DNA from: Proteles cristata cristata
Lineage: Eukaryota; Chordata; Mammalia; Carnivora; Hyaenidae
Assembly (NCBI GenBank): GCA_017311185.1
Contig: JAESUZ010003182.1
Coordinates: 248,001 to 312,000 of the forward strand
DNA: 64,000 bases
Reading direction: 5' to 3'
Shown here: positions 60,501 to 62,791 of the stretch, one piece after another
Numbering within the stretch: position 1 is the first letter of the stretch
Layout: every line of letters starts with the position of its first letter
Made by a program: the position numbers and the translations under genes
The notes under the pieces: model-generated
What the model was told of the DNA's origin: nothing
The model's database searches: none
The model's input: the letters and a program-made list of their open reading frames with translations, nothing else

Positions 60501-61408
60501 TTTCCAGGAAGCTCGCAGGCCCGTGATACCCGAAGTTCGGTTAAACTGCATGGAGACGTTTGAGGTCAAGGTTGATTCTCCTGTAAAGCCTGCTCCTAAA
60601 GAGGATTTAGATCTGATAGATTTGTCCTCTGATTCAACGTCTGGGCCTGAGAAACGCTCGGTGCTCTCAACGTCTGACAGCGACTCTCTTGTGTTTGAGC
60701 CCCTTCCCCCTCTCCGAATAGTAGAGAGTGACGAGGAGGAGGAGACCACGGGGCCGGGCCTGGGAAATGAGGGGGCCTCTGCTAAGAAGGCCGCCTCTTC
60801 TCCCTCGGTCCCCAGTCCCCGCTCTGTCCCCAGCCTCAGCACGCCTCCCCTCGTGCAAGTAAGTGTGGAGGATTGTTCCAAAGACTTTTCTTCCAAGGAC
60901 TCAGGAAACCACCAGTCAGCAGGTGCCATGGACTCGGCGCTCATAGCTCTGGAAGACCCCGCAGACTCCGCAGAATTCGCAAAGCAGGGGGAGCCGCAGG
61001 ACTTGGCCTGTGGCAGCCCACTGACGCTGAAGCAGAAACGAGACCTCCTTCAGAAGTCATATGCTCTCCCTGAGGTGTCCCTGGATGACAGCCCAGAGCC
61101 CAGTGTCCAGGAGGAGAAGCCCAGTGGGCCGATGCCAAGTTCGGGGGCAAAAACTGTCCTCCTCAAAGTCCCCGAGGATGCTGAGAATCCAGCGGGAAGT
61201 GAGAAGGCTGACGCCAGCGCCGAGTCTGATACAGAACAGAATCCGGAGAGGAAGACGGAAGAGGAGGGAGCTGAGGAATCCGAATTCAAGATCCAGATTG
61301 TTCCCAGGCAGAGGAAACAGAGGAAGATCGCAGTCAGTGCCATCCAGAGAGAGTACCTGGACATTTCCTTCAACATTCTAGACAAGCTGGGGGAACAGAA
61401 AGATCCAG
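3217..61408 (+). CDS. UNC79: UNC79, NALCN channel complex subunit (internal 20 coding exons; gene continues beyond both window ends)
   Basis: Twenty exons (3217-3446, 5947-6118, 7767-7997, 17212-17402, 17971-18094, 20022-20162, 22268-22489, 24550-24777, 28928-29069, 30361-30440, 30535-30683, 36370-36527, 40001-40182, 42565-42766, 44070-44249, 53337-53623, 56036-56218, 56788-56950, 59453-59602, 60185-61408) all have AG/GT borders and matching phases, giving about 1,546 open codons. The translation matches mammalian UNC79 as I remember it, with landmarks such as RTIDFDCEDDEMNLNCF, KEFPFPTTITAVRTNVANLS and VRLNCMETFEVKVDSP. Known role: UNC79 pairs with UNC80 as a large cytosolic helical-repeat assembly supporting NALCN, the neuronal sodium-leak channel. 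Seen here: Cys/His cluster (E1), Ser-Pro tandem repeat (E7), basic segment (E15), cassette exon (E19) and acidic disordered exon (E20). The N-terminal few hundred residues, the C-terminal third, promoter and polyA site are not in the window. No frameshift or premature stop was seen, so the gene looks intact. Confidence 0.97.
3582..3797 (-). mobile_element. SINEC_Fc-type SINE, antisense (older)
   Basis: T-rich tail, GAGAGAGAG body, degenerate head complement (GCTACCCAGCCACCCC). Approximate duplication CAGTGACGAT / CAGTGATGAT at the edges. Confidence 0.9.
3812..3960. repeat. L2-like relic
   Basis: ATTCATTCATTCAACCAACA, AGGCACTTGGGAGACCAGAG. Confidence 0.45.
4440..4690. mobile_element. Old LINE-derived sequence (left part; family uncertain)
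   Basis: Resembles the degenerate LINE text also present at 5105-5290 and at 54980-56000 (loss-of-contrast motif: 'tgaatagtgctg', 'gaccagatatg', 'taccaaactg'). L1M or HAL1-like by recall only. Confidence 0.35.
4733..4951 (+). mobile_element. SINEC_Fc-type SINE, sense, young subfamily
   Basis: Head GGGGCGCCTGGGTGGCTTAG with intact CpGs, TTTCGCTTAGG and CTCCTAGAAATAAAT diagnostic stretches, A tail running into the next, oppositely oriented copy. Confidence 0.95.
4952..5097 (-). mobile_element. SINEC_Fc-type SINE, antisense, lacking the CT-rich part
   Basis: Directly abuts the previous copy tail to tail. Reads TTTTTTGAGATACAGAATC to AAGCGCCCC; the GAGAGA/CT-rich body portion is missing. Confidence 0.92.
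5308..5502 (+). mobile_element. SINEC-type SINE, sense, diverged
   Basis: Degenerate head GGGGTGCTCTAGTGGCTTAG, GGGCTCTGTGCTGAC core and AAATAAATAAAC tail. Confidence 0.9.
5690..5850 (-). repeat. MIR-like relic
   Basis: TTTGTGCCTCAGTTTGTTCA, AGAAATGGGGATAGAG is the familiar reverse MIR reading. Confidence 0.45.
5947..6118 (+). CDS. UNC79: UNC79 exon E2
   Basis: 172 nt; acceptor CGGCTTTGGCAG, donor GTAAGA. First base completes the Ser codon split with E1. It encodes a charged helix (EAEFHAEQREYELNRRR) followed by a Ser/His then Asp/Lys-rich linker (DNTDFDNKDDDKHD) and the hydrophobic FGIWFL end. From memory the human protein has His instead of Tyr in the REYELN stretch and Ala instead of Thr in LDNTDF; this should be aligned. 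Confidence 0.96.
6253..6420 (+). mobile_element. MER5A-like DNA transposon relic
   Basis: CAGTGGCTCTCAACCCTGG, then CCCAGATCCCACCCTAGAAT and GGTTCTAATGAATAGCCAGG resemble MER5A. Confidence 0.6.
6547..6813 (-). mobile_element. L1 3' end, antisense, 5'-truncated
   Basis: T-rich tail then ACAAATAGTTTATTGTCAAG and CACCCAGTGCTCATCCCCAC, the carnivore L1 3' UTR in reverse. Perfect 17-bp duplication TACATGACATTTTTCTT at 6530-6546 and 6814-6830. Confidence 0.92.
7767..7997 (+). CDS. UNC79: UNC79 exon E3
   Basis: 231 nt, phase 0 in and out; acceptor CCATTTGCAG, donor GTAAGT. 77 codons beginning VSLCTPSENTPTES, including VFQWFHSTAYMMDDEVG and ending PKPMEFAR. Predominantly helical hydrophobic/charged pattern expected for the UNC79 helical repeats. 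Translation would run on into the intron, but the protein match stops exactly at the strong donor. Confidence 0.97.
8245..8447 (+). mobile_element. SINEC-type SINE, sense, diverged
   Basis: Head GGGGCACCTTGGTGGCTCAG, core GTCGGGCTCTGAGCTGAC, CT-rich body, A-rich tail. Confidence 0.9.
11006..11207 (-). mobile_element. SINEC_Fc-type SINE, antisense
   Basis: TTTATTTATTTTTGAGAGAG to CACCCAGGTGCCCC. Duplication CATCTAATTAATT at 10991-11003 and 11212-11224. Confidence 0.94.
12107..12593 (-). mobile_element. L1 3' end, antisense, 5'-truncated
   Basis: AAATCCAAATTAGTTAACAT start, TGCTCATCCCAACAAGTGCC, then end-of-ORF2/3' UTR sequence (complement of the GGAATACTACTTGG-type stretch). Flanks share TTCACTTTC (12098-12106, 12594-12602). 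Confidence 0.9.
13004..13203 (+). mobile_element. SINEC-type SINE, sense, diverged
   Basis: Degenerate head ATGCACCAGCGTGGCTCAG, TCATGGTCTCATGG core, AAATAAATAAAC tail; imperfect AAGAATC-x-AAGTA duplication at both edges. Confidence 0.9.
13258..13460 (-). mobile_element. SINEC_Fc-type SINE, antisense
   Basis: T12 run then AATGTTTATTCTTGAGAGAG to GCCACCTAGGTGCCCC. Lies 54 nt after a sense copy. Confidence 0.93.
14047..14365 (+). mobile_element. Old DNA-transposon-like relic, forward half
   Basis: GGTCCCCAATTTGCCATGG, GATTTTCTGACTTTACGATG and CAGTACAGTATTCAATAAAT match a familiar mammalian repeat I cannot name with certainty. Confidence 0.45.
14462..14999 (+). mobile_element. L1 3' end, sense, 5'-truncated
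   Basis: GATGGAATACTACTTGGCAG then GAACTGGAGGGTAATATGC, AAGTGAAATAAGTCAGTCAG and the GATGAGCACTGGGTGTTC 3' UTR, ending in A-rich tail. Encodes only the ORF2 C-terminal remnant. Confidence 0.9.
15285..15485 (-). mobile_element. Old DNA-transposon-like relic, reverse-oriented half
   Basis: CCATTGTAAGTTGAACATAC, TTAATACACCTCACTTACC and GGGCAAAATCATCTAACA match the reverse complement of the other half of the same repeat as at 14047. Confidence 0.45.
15818..15990 (+). mobile_element. SINEC-type SINE, sense, diverged
   Basis: GGGGTGCTTGGTGGCTCAG head, GGGCTCTGCACT core, shortened CT body, AAATAAATCAATAAAC tail. Confidence 0.88.
16409..16587 (+). mobile_element. SINEC_Fc-type SINE, sense, with internal head deletion
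   Basis: GGGGTGCCTGGGTGGCTCAGG runs straight into TCATGATCTC, so about 30 nt including the A-box side of the head is missing. Imperfect duplication TAAAATTGGAATTTTA / TAAAATTGGAATTATA. Confidence 0.92.
17212..17402 (+). CDS. UNC79: UNC79 exon E4
   Basis: 191 nt; acceptor ATGCCATCAG, donor GTGAGT; enters phase 0 and leaves two bases AG that form Ser with the first base of E5. Encodes GGYWDKSCSTVTQLKEGLNR ... PEWLEAIRTEVPDNQLKEF. Lies 9.2 kb downstream of E3 and only 568 nt upstream of E5. Confidence 0.97.
17403..17970 (+). other. UNC79 intron 4 (568 nt)
   Basis: Short intron with a MIR-like relic near 17445-17565; otherwise nothing recognisable. Confidence 0.85.
17445..17565 (+). repeat. MIR-like relic
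   Basis: CATTTATTGAGCATGTAATG, GTGCCAGGAACCGTGTTAAA. Confidence 0.45.
17971..18094 (+). CDS. UNC79: UNC79 exon E5
   Basis: 124 nt; acceptor CTCTGCTTTCCAG, donor GTGAGT. After the split Ser it encodes KMFDIELCPLPFSLEEMFGF, then ISCRFTGYPSSVQEQALLWLH. Leaves in phase 0. Consistent with the helical-repeat body of the protein. Confidence 0.97.
18495..18780. repeat. L2-like relic
   Basis: AAAGCCCAACTCAAAAATG, GGAGTTCAGGGACCAGGC, AGCATCTAGCACGTGCCTTG. Confidence 0.45.
19325..19560. repeat. L2-like relic
   Basis: TCTGTGCCAGGCACCGTAGT, GGGGAGCTCACAGTGGGAG. Confidence 0.5.
20022..20162 (+). CDS. UNC79: UNC79 exon E6
   Basis: 141 nt, phase 0 both sides; acceptor TTTTTTCCCCAG, donor GTAATT. Encodes VLSELDIMVPLQLLISMFSD followed by GVNSVKELANQRKSRVSELA and ends AARR. 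The basic QRKSR stretch leads into the disordered region of E7. Confidence 0.97.
20163..22267 (+). other. UNC79 intron 6 (2,105 nt)
   Basis: Contains a MIR-like relic near 21085-21235. Open frames on both strands near 20490-20770 have no recognisable protein family. No SINEC. Confidence 0.85.
21085..21235 (+). repeat. MIR-like relic
   Basis: TCCTCATTTTACAAATACTT, GAGGTTCAGTGAGCTGACGT. Confidence 0.5.
22268..22489 (+). CDS. UNC79: UNC79 exon E7 (tandem Ser-Pro-Phe repeat)
   Basis: 222 nt, phase 0 both sides; acceptor GTTCTTTCTTCTAG, donor GTAGCT. Begins VSVASDPGRRVQHNML, then six tandem four-residue units of the form Ser-Pro-Phe/Met-X encoded by 22316-22387, then KNFGHPGGRTIDFDCEDDE and the hydrophobic helix MNLNCFILMFDLLLKQ. 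The repeat is likely disordered; each Ser-Pro is a possible proline-directed kinase site (inference). Confidence 0.98.
22316..22387 (+). repeat. Coding tandem repeat, six 12-bp units (Ser-Pro-Phe-X)
   Basis: AGTCCATTTCAT-type units in frame: X residues are His, Gln, Arg, Arg, Arg, Lys; the fourth unit has Met instead of Phe. Confidence 0.97.
22895..24235 (-). mobile_element. Old L1M-like fragment, antisense
   Basis: Recognised by stretches such as TTCAGGCTTGCAGAAAAGTT, GTTAACATTTATCACATTT, AAGGACATTCTCTTATATAA and CCAAGGAGCCCTGGTTCCT, characteristic of mammalian L1M 3' ORF2/UTR. Borders approximate. Confidence 0.6.
24458..24525 (+). repeat. 68-nt uninterrupted pyrimidine run before E8
   Basis: Only C and T from 24458 to 24525, ending in a T18-like stretch, 24 nt ahead of the E8 acceptor. 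Confidence 0.95.
24550..24777 (+). CDS. UNC79: UNC79 exon E8
   Basis: 228 nt, phase 0 both sides; acceptor GATGTCTTTCAG, donor GTAAGA. Encodes MELQDDGITMGLEHSLSKDI and a five-cysteine segment (codons 24661-24732; pattern C-x8-C-x2-C-x5-C-x4-C) within CQKEEKAIECNLCQSS, then LLERLAPKEESRLV. The first Met is internal, not a start: E7 splices directly to it. Preceded by a 68-nt pure pyrimidine run. Confidence 0.97.
25641..25832 (+). mobile_element. SINEC_Fc-type SINE, sense
   Basis: GGGGCATCTGGGTGGCTTAG head, CT dinucleotide body, A tail; duplication ACAAATTAAAAT on both sides (25628-25639 and 25833-25844). Confidence 0.94.
26080..27500. repeat. L2-like relics (borders uncertain)
   Basis: CTAAGGAGTTTGGGTTTTGT, GTGACACAATGTGATGAATTT and similar L2 3'-region wording. 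Explains the long antisense open frame at 26828-27343. Confidence 0.4.
28130..28560 (-). mobile_element. Old L1M-like fragment, antisense
   Basis: AACCACCTTCTATTTTTCTG, TTCACCTAGCACAGTGTCCT, GGTTCATTCATGTTGTAGCA and GATGAACACTTGGGTTGCC are standard reverse-oriented L1 stretches. Confidence 0.6.
28928..29069 (+). CDS. UNC79: UNC79 exon E9
   Basis: 142 nt; acceptor TTGTTTCAG, donor GTAGGT; leaves one base (G). Encodes EPTDSLEDSLLSSRPEFIIG, then PEGEEEENPATKHGENPGSR, an acidic linker likely exposed and phosphorylatable. From memory this linker differs from human mainly at its last few residues (human NCTEPVEHAA-like). Confidence 0.95.
29070..30360 (+). other. UNC79 intron 9 (1,291 nt)
   Basis: Contains an unusual GC-richer stretch open on the minus strand (about 29090-29512) and a SINE-tail-like CT/A run (29545-29611). 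The rest is not recognised. Confidence 0.8.
29545..29611 (+). mobile_element. SINEC 3'-end fragment with (CT)n
   Basis: TCTCCTTCTGCCCCTC... then GCTCACATGCTCTCT, a CT dinucleotide run at 29577-29602 and an A10 tail. Only the 3' third of a SINE is recognisable. Confidence 0.65.
30361..30440 (+). CDS. UNC79: UNC79 exon E10
   Basis: 80 nt, the smallest exon seen; acceptor GACTTCTTCACAG, donor GTATGT. Two bases complete the Ala codon split with E9. Encodes IKNDTERKFCYQQLPVTLRL then IYTIFQ, resuming helical-repeat sequence. Followed by an intron of only 94 nt. Confidence 0.96.
30441..30534 (+). other. UNC79 intron 10 (94 nt)
   Basis: GTATGT...TTGCATAG between E10 and E11. If retained, translation meets an in-frame TAA inside it. 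Near the lower size limit for mammalian introns. Confidence 0.95.
30535..30683 (+). CDS. UNC79: UNC79 exon E11
   Basis: 149 nt; acceptor TTCTTTGCATAG, donor GTATGT; leaves AG to be completed by T of E12 (Ser). Encodes EMAKFEEPDILFNMLNCLKI, LCLHGECLYIARKHHPQFLA and YIQDHMLIA, classic HEAT/ARM-like helical pairs. Confidence 0.97.
31261..31470 (+). mobile_element. SINEC_Fc-type SINE, sense
   Basis: GGGGCACCTGGGTGGCTCAG head, GTTCGAGCCCC B box, AAATAAATAAACTG tail; flanking TAAAAACATAT repeats. Confidence 0.94.
31828..32049 (+). mobile_element. SINEC_Fc-type SINE, sense
   Basis: GGGGTACCTGGTAGCTCAGG head. Perfect 15-bp duplication AAGAATATAGTGTCC at 31810-31824 and 32050-32064. Confidence 0.96.
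32087..32311 (+). mobile_element. SINEC_Fc-type SINE, sense, young subfamily
   Basis: TTTCGCTTAGG, CCCCGCGTCGGGC and CTCCTAGAAAC diagnostic stretches. Perfect 14-bp duplication AATATCAACATGTG at 73-86 of the 32000s (32073-32086) and 32312-32325. Confidence 0.96.
33151..33366 (+). mobile_element. SINEC_Fc-type SINE, sense
   Basis: GGGGATGCCTGGGTGGCTCAG head, GTTCGAGCCCTGGGTCGGGC B box region, A/T-rich tail; duplication AAGAGTAAAGAT / AAGAGGAAAGAT. Confidence 0.95.
33470..34000. repeat. L2-like relic
   Basis: GTGTGAAGGGCCTTGAAGAT, AGCAGTGAACAGGGTCAGAG. Confidence 0.4.
34534..34858 (+). mobile_element. L1 3' end, sense, 325 nt
   Basis: Starts inside the 3' ORF2/UTR (AGCAACATGGATAGAACTAG) and ends GACAATAAACTATTTAAGG plus A-rich tail. 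Perfect 15-bp duplication AAGTTTCCTCATGAT at 34519-34533 and 34859-34873. Confidence 0.95.
35870..36305 (-). mobile_element. Older SINEC antisense copy, split by the nested insertion
   Basis: T-rich tail part before 35892 and the remainder from about 36098 (TTTGAGAGAGAGAG ... GCCATCCAGCAGCCCT). The outer element is interrupted near its tail by the younger copy. Confidence 0.88.
35892..36097 (-). mobile_element. SINEC_Fc-type SINE, antisense, young subfamily, nested
   Basis: TTTATTTCTAGGAGAGAGAG to AAGCCACCCGGCACCCC, with ACCTAAGCAAAAGTCGGAC matching the young subfamily. Inserted in the tail of an older antisense copy; AAAAGTTTATTTATTT occurs on both sides. Confidence 0.93.
36370..36527 (+). 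CDS. UNC79: UNC79 exon E12
   Basis: 158 nt; acceptor TTGTTTCCTCAG, donor GTACCT; leaves one base. Encodes LWRVVKSEFSQLSSLAVPLL, LHALSLPHGADIFWTIINGN and FNSKDWKMRFEA. Hydrophobic/helical throughout. Confidence 0.97.
36870..37030. repeat. MER5-like relic with a short internal duplication
   Basis: Two near-identical copies of TTTTTAACAAGGTCTG-AGGTAA (36956-36977 and 37001-37022) sit in sequence reminiscent of MER5 (AATGTGCAGATTG). Confidence 0.35.
37480..37720. repeat. L2-like relic
   Basis: AAGGTCCATTCAGATGCTAC resembles the L2 3' region. Confidence 0.35.
37835..38220. repeat. Old interspersed repeat, family unassigned
   Basis: GGCTGCTCAGGTAGTAACAG, ATTTCTCATAGTTCTGGAGG, CTTCTTATAAGGGTACAAAT and CCAAATGTCATCACCTTGG match a common eutherian repeat that I recognise but cannot name. 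Confidence 0.5.
38507..38715 (+). mobile_element. SINEC_Fc-type SINE, sense
   Basis: GGGGCGCCTGGGTGGCTCC head, GTTCGAACCCCGCCTC B box, AAGTAAATAAAC tail; flanks share GAAACTAAAGA. Confidence 0.94.
39079..39287 (-). mobile_element. SINEC_Fc-type SINE, antisense
   Basis: TTTTTTTCAATGTTTATT to CCACCAGGTGCCC; duplication CTGGAGTCAT at 39069-39078 and 39288-39297. Confidence 0.93.
39310..39515 (+). mobile_element. L1 3' UTR fragment, sense
   Basis: GGGGGATGGGTGAAATAATAG, GATGAGCACTGAGTAATGTA, CACCTGAAACTAATATAACA, A-rich end. Diverged. Confidence 0.8.
40001..40182 (+). CDS. UNC79: UNC79 exon E13
   Basis: 182 nt; acceptor AAACCTTGCAG, donor GTGAGG; leaves in phase 0. Encodes VEKVAVICRFLDIHSVTKNH, LLKYSLAHAFCCFLTAVEDV and NPAVATRAGLLLDTIKRPALQ-type repeat sequence (given in pieces). 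Helical-repeat core. Confidence 0.97.
40267..40296 (+). repeat. GAT microsatellite
   Basis: GATAATGATGATGATGATG followed by GACGACAATGA. Confidence 0.9.
40783..40964 (-). mobile_element. SINEC_Fc-type SINE, antisense, internally deleted
   Basis: T/A-rich tail, GAGAGAAATAGAG body, then jumps from GAGCTGGCGA to GATCATGACC, missing the B-box block. Duplication ATAATGTGA at 40774-40782 and 40965-40973. Confidence 0.92.
41110..41335 (+). repeat. MIR
   Basis: TTATAGATACAGAAGCTGAG, AGTCACATGGCTAGTACGTG and GGCAGAGCAGACTCAGGTC follow the MIR core. Confidence 0.65.
41590..41765 (+). mobile_element. L1 3' UTR fragment, sense
   Basis: GGTGATGGGCATTAAGGAGG, GTTGGGATGAGCACTGG, TGTGAACTAACTTGAATTTA. Confidence 0.82.
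41900..42132 (+). mobile_element. SINEC_Fc-type SINE, sense
   Basis: GGGGCACCTGGGTGGCTCAG head, GTTCGAGCCCTGCGTCGGGC, AAATAAATAAAAACA tail; imperfect GAAxCAxAGAAGA flanks. Confidence 0.94.
42565..42766 (+). CDS. UNC79: UNC79 exon E14
   Basis: 202 nt; acceptor CTTCTCTGCCCCAG, donor GTAAGC; leaves one base. Encodes GLCLCLDFQFDTVVKDRPTI, LSKLLLLHFLKQDIPALSWE and ends DCNKEFPFPT. A Met-started reading from further upstream is an artefact of open intron sequence; the splice acceptor sets the true left edge. Confidence 0.97.
43216..43454 (+). mobile_element. SINEC_Fc-type SINE, sense, with (GAAA)n tail
   Basis: GGGGCACCTGGGTGGCTCAG head; expanded CT body; tail decayed into a GAAA microsatellite at about 43432-43454. 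Confidence 0.94.
43468..43675 (+). mobile_element. SINEC-type SINE, sense, older subfamily
   Basis: GGTGCCTGGGTGGCTCAG head, then a B-box region unlike the other copies (CCTAGGGTCCCAGAGCC), resembling older carnivore SINEC families. Confidence 0.85.
43713..43900 (-). mobile_element. SINEC_Fc-type SINE, antisense
   Basis: TTTTTTTTTAAGAGAGAGAG to GCCACCCAGGCGCCCC; flanks share AATAGxxxTGACTTTTT. Confidence 0.92.
44070..44249 (+). CDS. UNC79: UNC79 exon E15 (basic segment, weak donor)
   Basis: 180 nt; acceptor CCTTTTGGACAG. Encodes TITAVRTNVANLSDAALWKI, KRARFARNRQKSVRSLRDSV and KGPVESKRALSLPETLTSKI. The exon ends at C44249 so that C joins GC of E16 to make Arg (I-R-Q-Q), which matches the remembered human protein. 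The donor is GTTGAG with C at -1, far from consensus, and reading on past it hits TGA within one codon. The basic stretch has several R/K-x-x-S sites; RALSLP (44210-44227) resembles a 14-3-3 motif. Confidence 0.95.
46111..46138. repeat. Perfect 12-bp inverted repeat with 4-nt loop
   Basis: ATTTGTATGTGT, loop ATTG, ACACATACAAAT. Too short a loop for a pre-miRNA; could be chance or a cruciform. Confidence 0.9.
47815..47935 (+). repeat. MIR
   Basis: CATTTTACAGAAGAGGAAAC then TGGGTCTCAAGCCCAGG. Confidence 0.6.
48245..48505 (+). repeat. MIR
   Basis: GACAGGAAAACTGAGGTCCT, GAGAGATTAAGTAATTC, CAAGATCACATATAACTAAC. Confidence 0.6.
49045..49260. repeat. L2-like relic
   Basis: AACAAACATTTATTGGGCAC, GAAGGCCTTGACTGGAGG region. 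Confidence 0.4.
53337..53623 (+). CDS. UNC79: UNC79 exon E16
   Basis: 287 nt; acceptor CCTGTACCGACAG, donor GTAAGT; leaves phase 0. Encodes QQSPENDNTIKDLLPEDAGI, DHQTVHQLITVLMKFMAKDE, a short Ser-rich linker (SSAESDISSAK) and AFNTVKRHLYVLLGYDQQEG ... CFNAFIAGIAQ. Separated from E15 by the 9.1 kb SINE-free intron. Confidence 0.97.
53815..53965 (-). mobile_element. Old L1M-like fragment
   Basis: CACCTAACATAAAATTTACC, AAGTATACAATTCAGTGTCA and GAAACTTTACCCATTAAACA are classic old L1 sequence. Similar sequence may continue to about 54300. Orientation assigned from the usual antisense reading. Confidence 0.55.
54390..54570 (-). repeat. MIR-like relic
   Basis: TTTCAACTCTGCCACTGTTA, CTTAGGCATCCTCTGCTTC, GGTAGGAGCTCAGTGATGG. 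Confidence 0.5.
54765..54967 (-). mobile_element. SINEC_Fc-type SINE, antisense
   Basis: TTTTTTTAAGTTTATTTATT to GGCCACCCTGGCACCCCC. Confidence 0.92.
54980..56000. mobile_element. Old LINE-derived sequence split by a SINE (family uncertain)
   Basis: Text such as GCTAAATTGCTCTCCTGAAAGG and AATGCCCGTTTCCCC, typical of old reverse-oriented LINE sequence, on both sides of the SINE at 55270-55490. Runs almost to the E17 polypyrimidine tract. Confidence 0.4.
55270..55490 (-). mobile_element. SINEC_Fc-type SINE, antisense
   Basis: T-rich tail, GAGAGCCAGAGAGAG body, GACTGAGCCCCCCAGGCACC end. Perfect 14-bp duplication TGGAGGTCATTTTC at 55256-55269 and 55491-55504; it splits an old LINE relic. Confidence 0.96.
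56036..56218 (+). CDS. UNC79: UNC79 exon E17
   Basis: 183 nt, phase 0 both sides; acceptor TTTTTCCTCTTTCAG, donor GTGAGT. Encodes VMDYNINLGKHLLPLVVQVL, KYCSCPQLRHYFQQPPRCSL and WSLKPHIRQMWLKALLVILY. Helical repeats with several Cys. Confidence 0.97.
56219..56787 (+). other. UNC79 intron 17 (569 nt)
   Basis: Short, repeat-free as far as I can see. An 80-codon plus-strand open frame (56461-56703) has no recognisable family and is taken as chance. Confidence 0.8.
56788..56950 (+). CDS. UNC79: UNC79 exon E18
   Basis: 163 nt; acceptor TTTAATCGAGCAG (weak pyrimidine tract near the AG), donor GTACTT; leaves one base (G). Encodes YPYRDCDISKILLHLIHITV, NTLNAQYHSCKPHATAGPLY and SDNSNISRYSEKEK. It can join either to E19 (giving E-E-D) or directly to E20 (giving G-E-I) without changing frame. 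Confidence 0.96.
56951..59452 (+). other. UNC79 intron 18 (2,502 nt, before cassette exon)
   Basis: No SINEC, L1 tail, MIR or L2 recognised in the entire intron, which precedes the cassette exon E19. Contains moderately long open frames at 58772-59089 and 59109-59306 without a known family. Confidence 0.75.
59453..59602 (+). CDS. UNC79: UNC79 exon E19 (probable alternative cassette)
   Basis: 150 nt, phase 1 at both ends, so it adds or removes exactly 50 residues in frame. Acceptor TCTCTCCCCAATTAG, donor GTATGA. Encodes EEDSVFDESDIHDTPTGPCN, KESQTFFARLKRIGGSKMVK and YQPVEMNVQR. The symmetry, the continuous frame with both neighbours and the flanking SINE-free sequence fit a regulated cassette. 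I recall UNC79 forms with and without it but cannot say which is the main one in cats. Confidence 0.85.
59603..60184 (+). other. UNC79 intron 19 (582 nt)
   Basis: Short intron between cassette E19 and E20. It carries TA-rich simple sequence near 59715-59767; otherwise nothing recognised. Confidence 0.85.
59715..59767 (+). repeat. TA-rich simple sequence
   Basis: TATATATATG and TATATATATACACA stretches. Confidence 0.85.
60185..61408 (+). CDS. UNC79: UNC79 exon E20 (large acidic, Ser-rich exon)
   Basis: 1,224 nt, 407 codons; acceptor TTCTGTTTTAATCAG, donor GTAAGC; leaves one base (G). Begins EIELAEYRETGALQDSILHC, includes the basic KKKLRSLKQKSLDIG and RRKS (60349-60360) sites, the conserved VRLNCMETFEVKVDSPVKPA, acidic DLDLIDLSSDSTSGPEK and ESDEEEET stretches, and ends with helix-like IQREYLDISFNILDKLGEQ. 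Low-complexity Ser/Pro/Glu composition indicates a long disordered loop. GC-rich relative to the introns. From memory it diverges from human more than the other exons. Confidence 0.97.
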
Positions 61409-61823
61409 GTAAGCGCCTCTCTCTCTTTTCTCCCAGCCTTGTGTTCAAGTCCGTGCCTCTTTCTTGTTAAGGTCTCGCACTGACTAGGCATCAAAGTCTC
61501 GATCTTATAATGTCAGGGAGTGACATTATAATTGCTTCAGAATCACTCCGGATGCTTCCTGCTTCCTAGAGCGTGTTGGATTCAGATGTGGTTCTATTGG
61601 CTCCCTCAGTGTTTCTGTATTTGCTGTTTCTAAAGCTTTACAGTCAATTCTTGGCCACCCTTGGCAAGAAGAGGCAATAGTTAGTTCATATCAAGATATC
61701 CCAAATATCATTGAAGCCTTCCTTTAAAACAGAAAAAGTCATTAACTTGAACTCCTTTTGCTTTCTTTGTTTTCCCATACTTCAGCCAGCTTTGATATAT
61801 AGTTCAAAGAAGGAACAAACATT

Positions 61824-62051
61824 GGGGCGCCTGGGTGGCTTAGTCGGTTAGGCGTCTGACTTTCGCTTAGGTTATGATCGCGGTTTGTGGGTTCGAGCCC
61901 TGCGTCGGGCTCTGTGCTGACTGCCAGCTCAGAGCCTGGAGCCTGTTTCAGTCTGTGACTCCCTCTCTCTCTGACCCTCCCCTGCTCACGCTGTCTCTCT
62001 CTCTCCTAGAAATAAATAAAAAAAAAAATATTAAAAAAAAAAAACAAAAAA
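61824..62051 (+). mobile_element. SINEC_Fc-type SINE, sense, young subfamily
   Basis: GGGGCGCCTGGGTGGCTTAG head and CTCCTAGAAATAAATAAA tail. Perfect 18-bp duplication CAAAGAAGGAACAAACAT at 61805-61822 and 62052-62069. Confidence 0.97.
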
Positions 62052-62324
62052 CAAAGAAGGAACAAACATGAAAAGCTAAAGAAAAGCAAAGGGTGCTTGG
62101 GTACGGTTAAGAATTGACTATAATCATGTAGGGCCCACAATGGGTTACATCTTCTAACCAAATGTCAGCAGTCTGGTGGACATTGTGTGTCGTCAGGAAC
62201 CGAAAAACCCAACTTACAACCCAGACCCTAGTTCACCGGCCCCAGTTAATGGTGAAGTTGTCACAGCACTTGGATTTCCTGTCTCAGGTGTCATTTCTCA
62301 CGTTTCCTTGGATGCACTGTTTCT

Positions 62325-62791
62325 TTCTTTTTTTTTTAAATTTTTTTTTTTACAAATGGTTTATTGTCAAATTAGTTTCCACATAACACTCAGTGCTCAT
62401 CCCCACAAGTGTCCTCCTCCATGCCCATCCTCCCCTCCCCTCCACATCCATCAGTCCTCAGTTTTTGTCAGCATTCAAGAGTCTCTCATGGTTTGCCTCT
62501 CTCCCTTTCCCCCACCATTTCCCCTCTTCTTCTCCCCCTTGTTCCTCAGTTAAGTTCCTCCTGATCCTCTTATACGTGCAAACATATGATATTTGTCCTT
62601 CTCTGCCTGACTTATTTCGCTCAGCATAACACCCTCAAGGTCCATCCATGTTGCTACACATGGCCAGATTTCATGTTTCTCATTGCCACGTAGTATTCCA
62701 TGGTATAGATAAACCACATCTTCTTGATCCATTCATCTGTTGATGGACACTTAGACTCTTTCCATGTTTTAGCTATTGTGGAGAGTTGGAG
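62325..62791 (-). mobile_element. L1 3' end, antisense, 5'-truncated
   Basis: T-rich tail, ACAAATGGTTTATTGTCAAA, CAGTGCTCATCCCCACAAGT, on to TGTTGATGGACACTTAGAC. Duplication GCACTGTTTCT at 62314-62324 and 62792-62802. Confidence 0.92.

Noticed and set aside
60405..60944. 179-codon minus-strand frame over E20
   Set aside because: Shadow of the GC-rich coding exon on the other strand.
62169..62291. Exon-like segment after E20 (frames reading PKNPTYNPDPSSPAPVNG and VWWTLCVVRNRKTQ)
   Set aside because: No frame fits the phase left by E20 and the expected next exon; donor is poor and pyrimidine tract weak.
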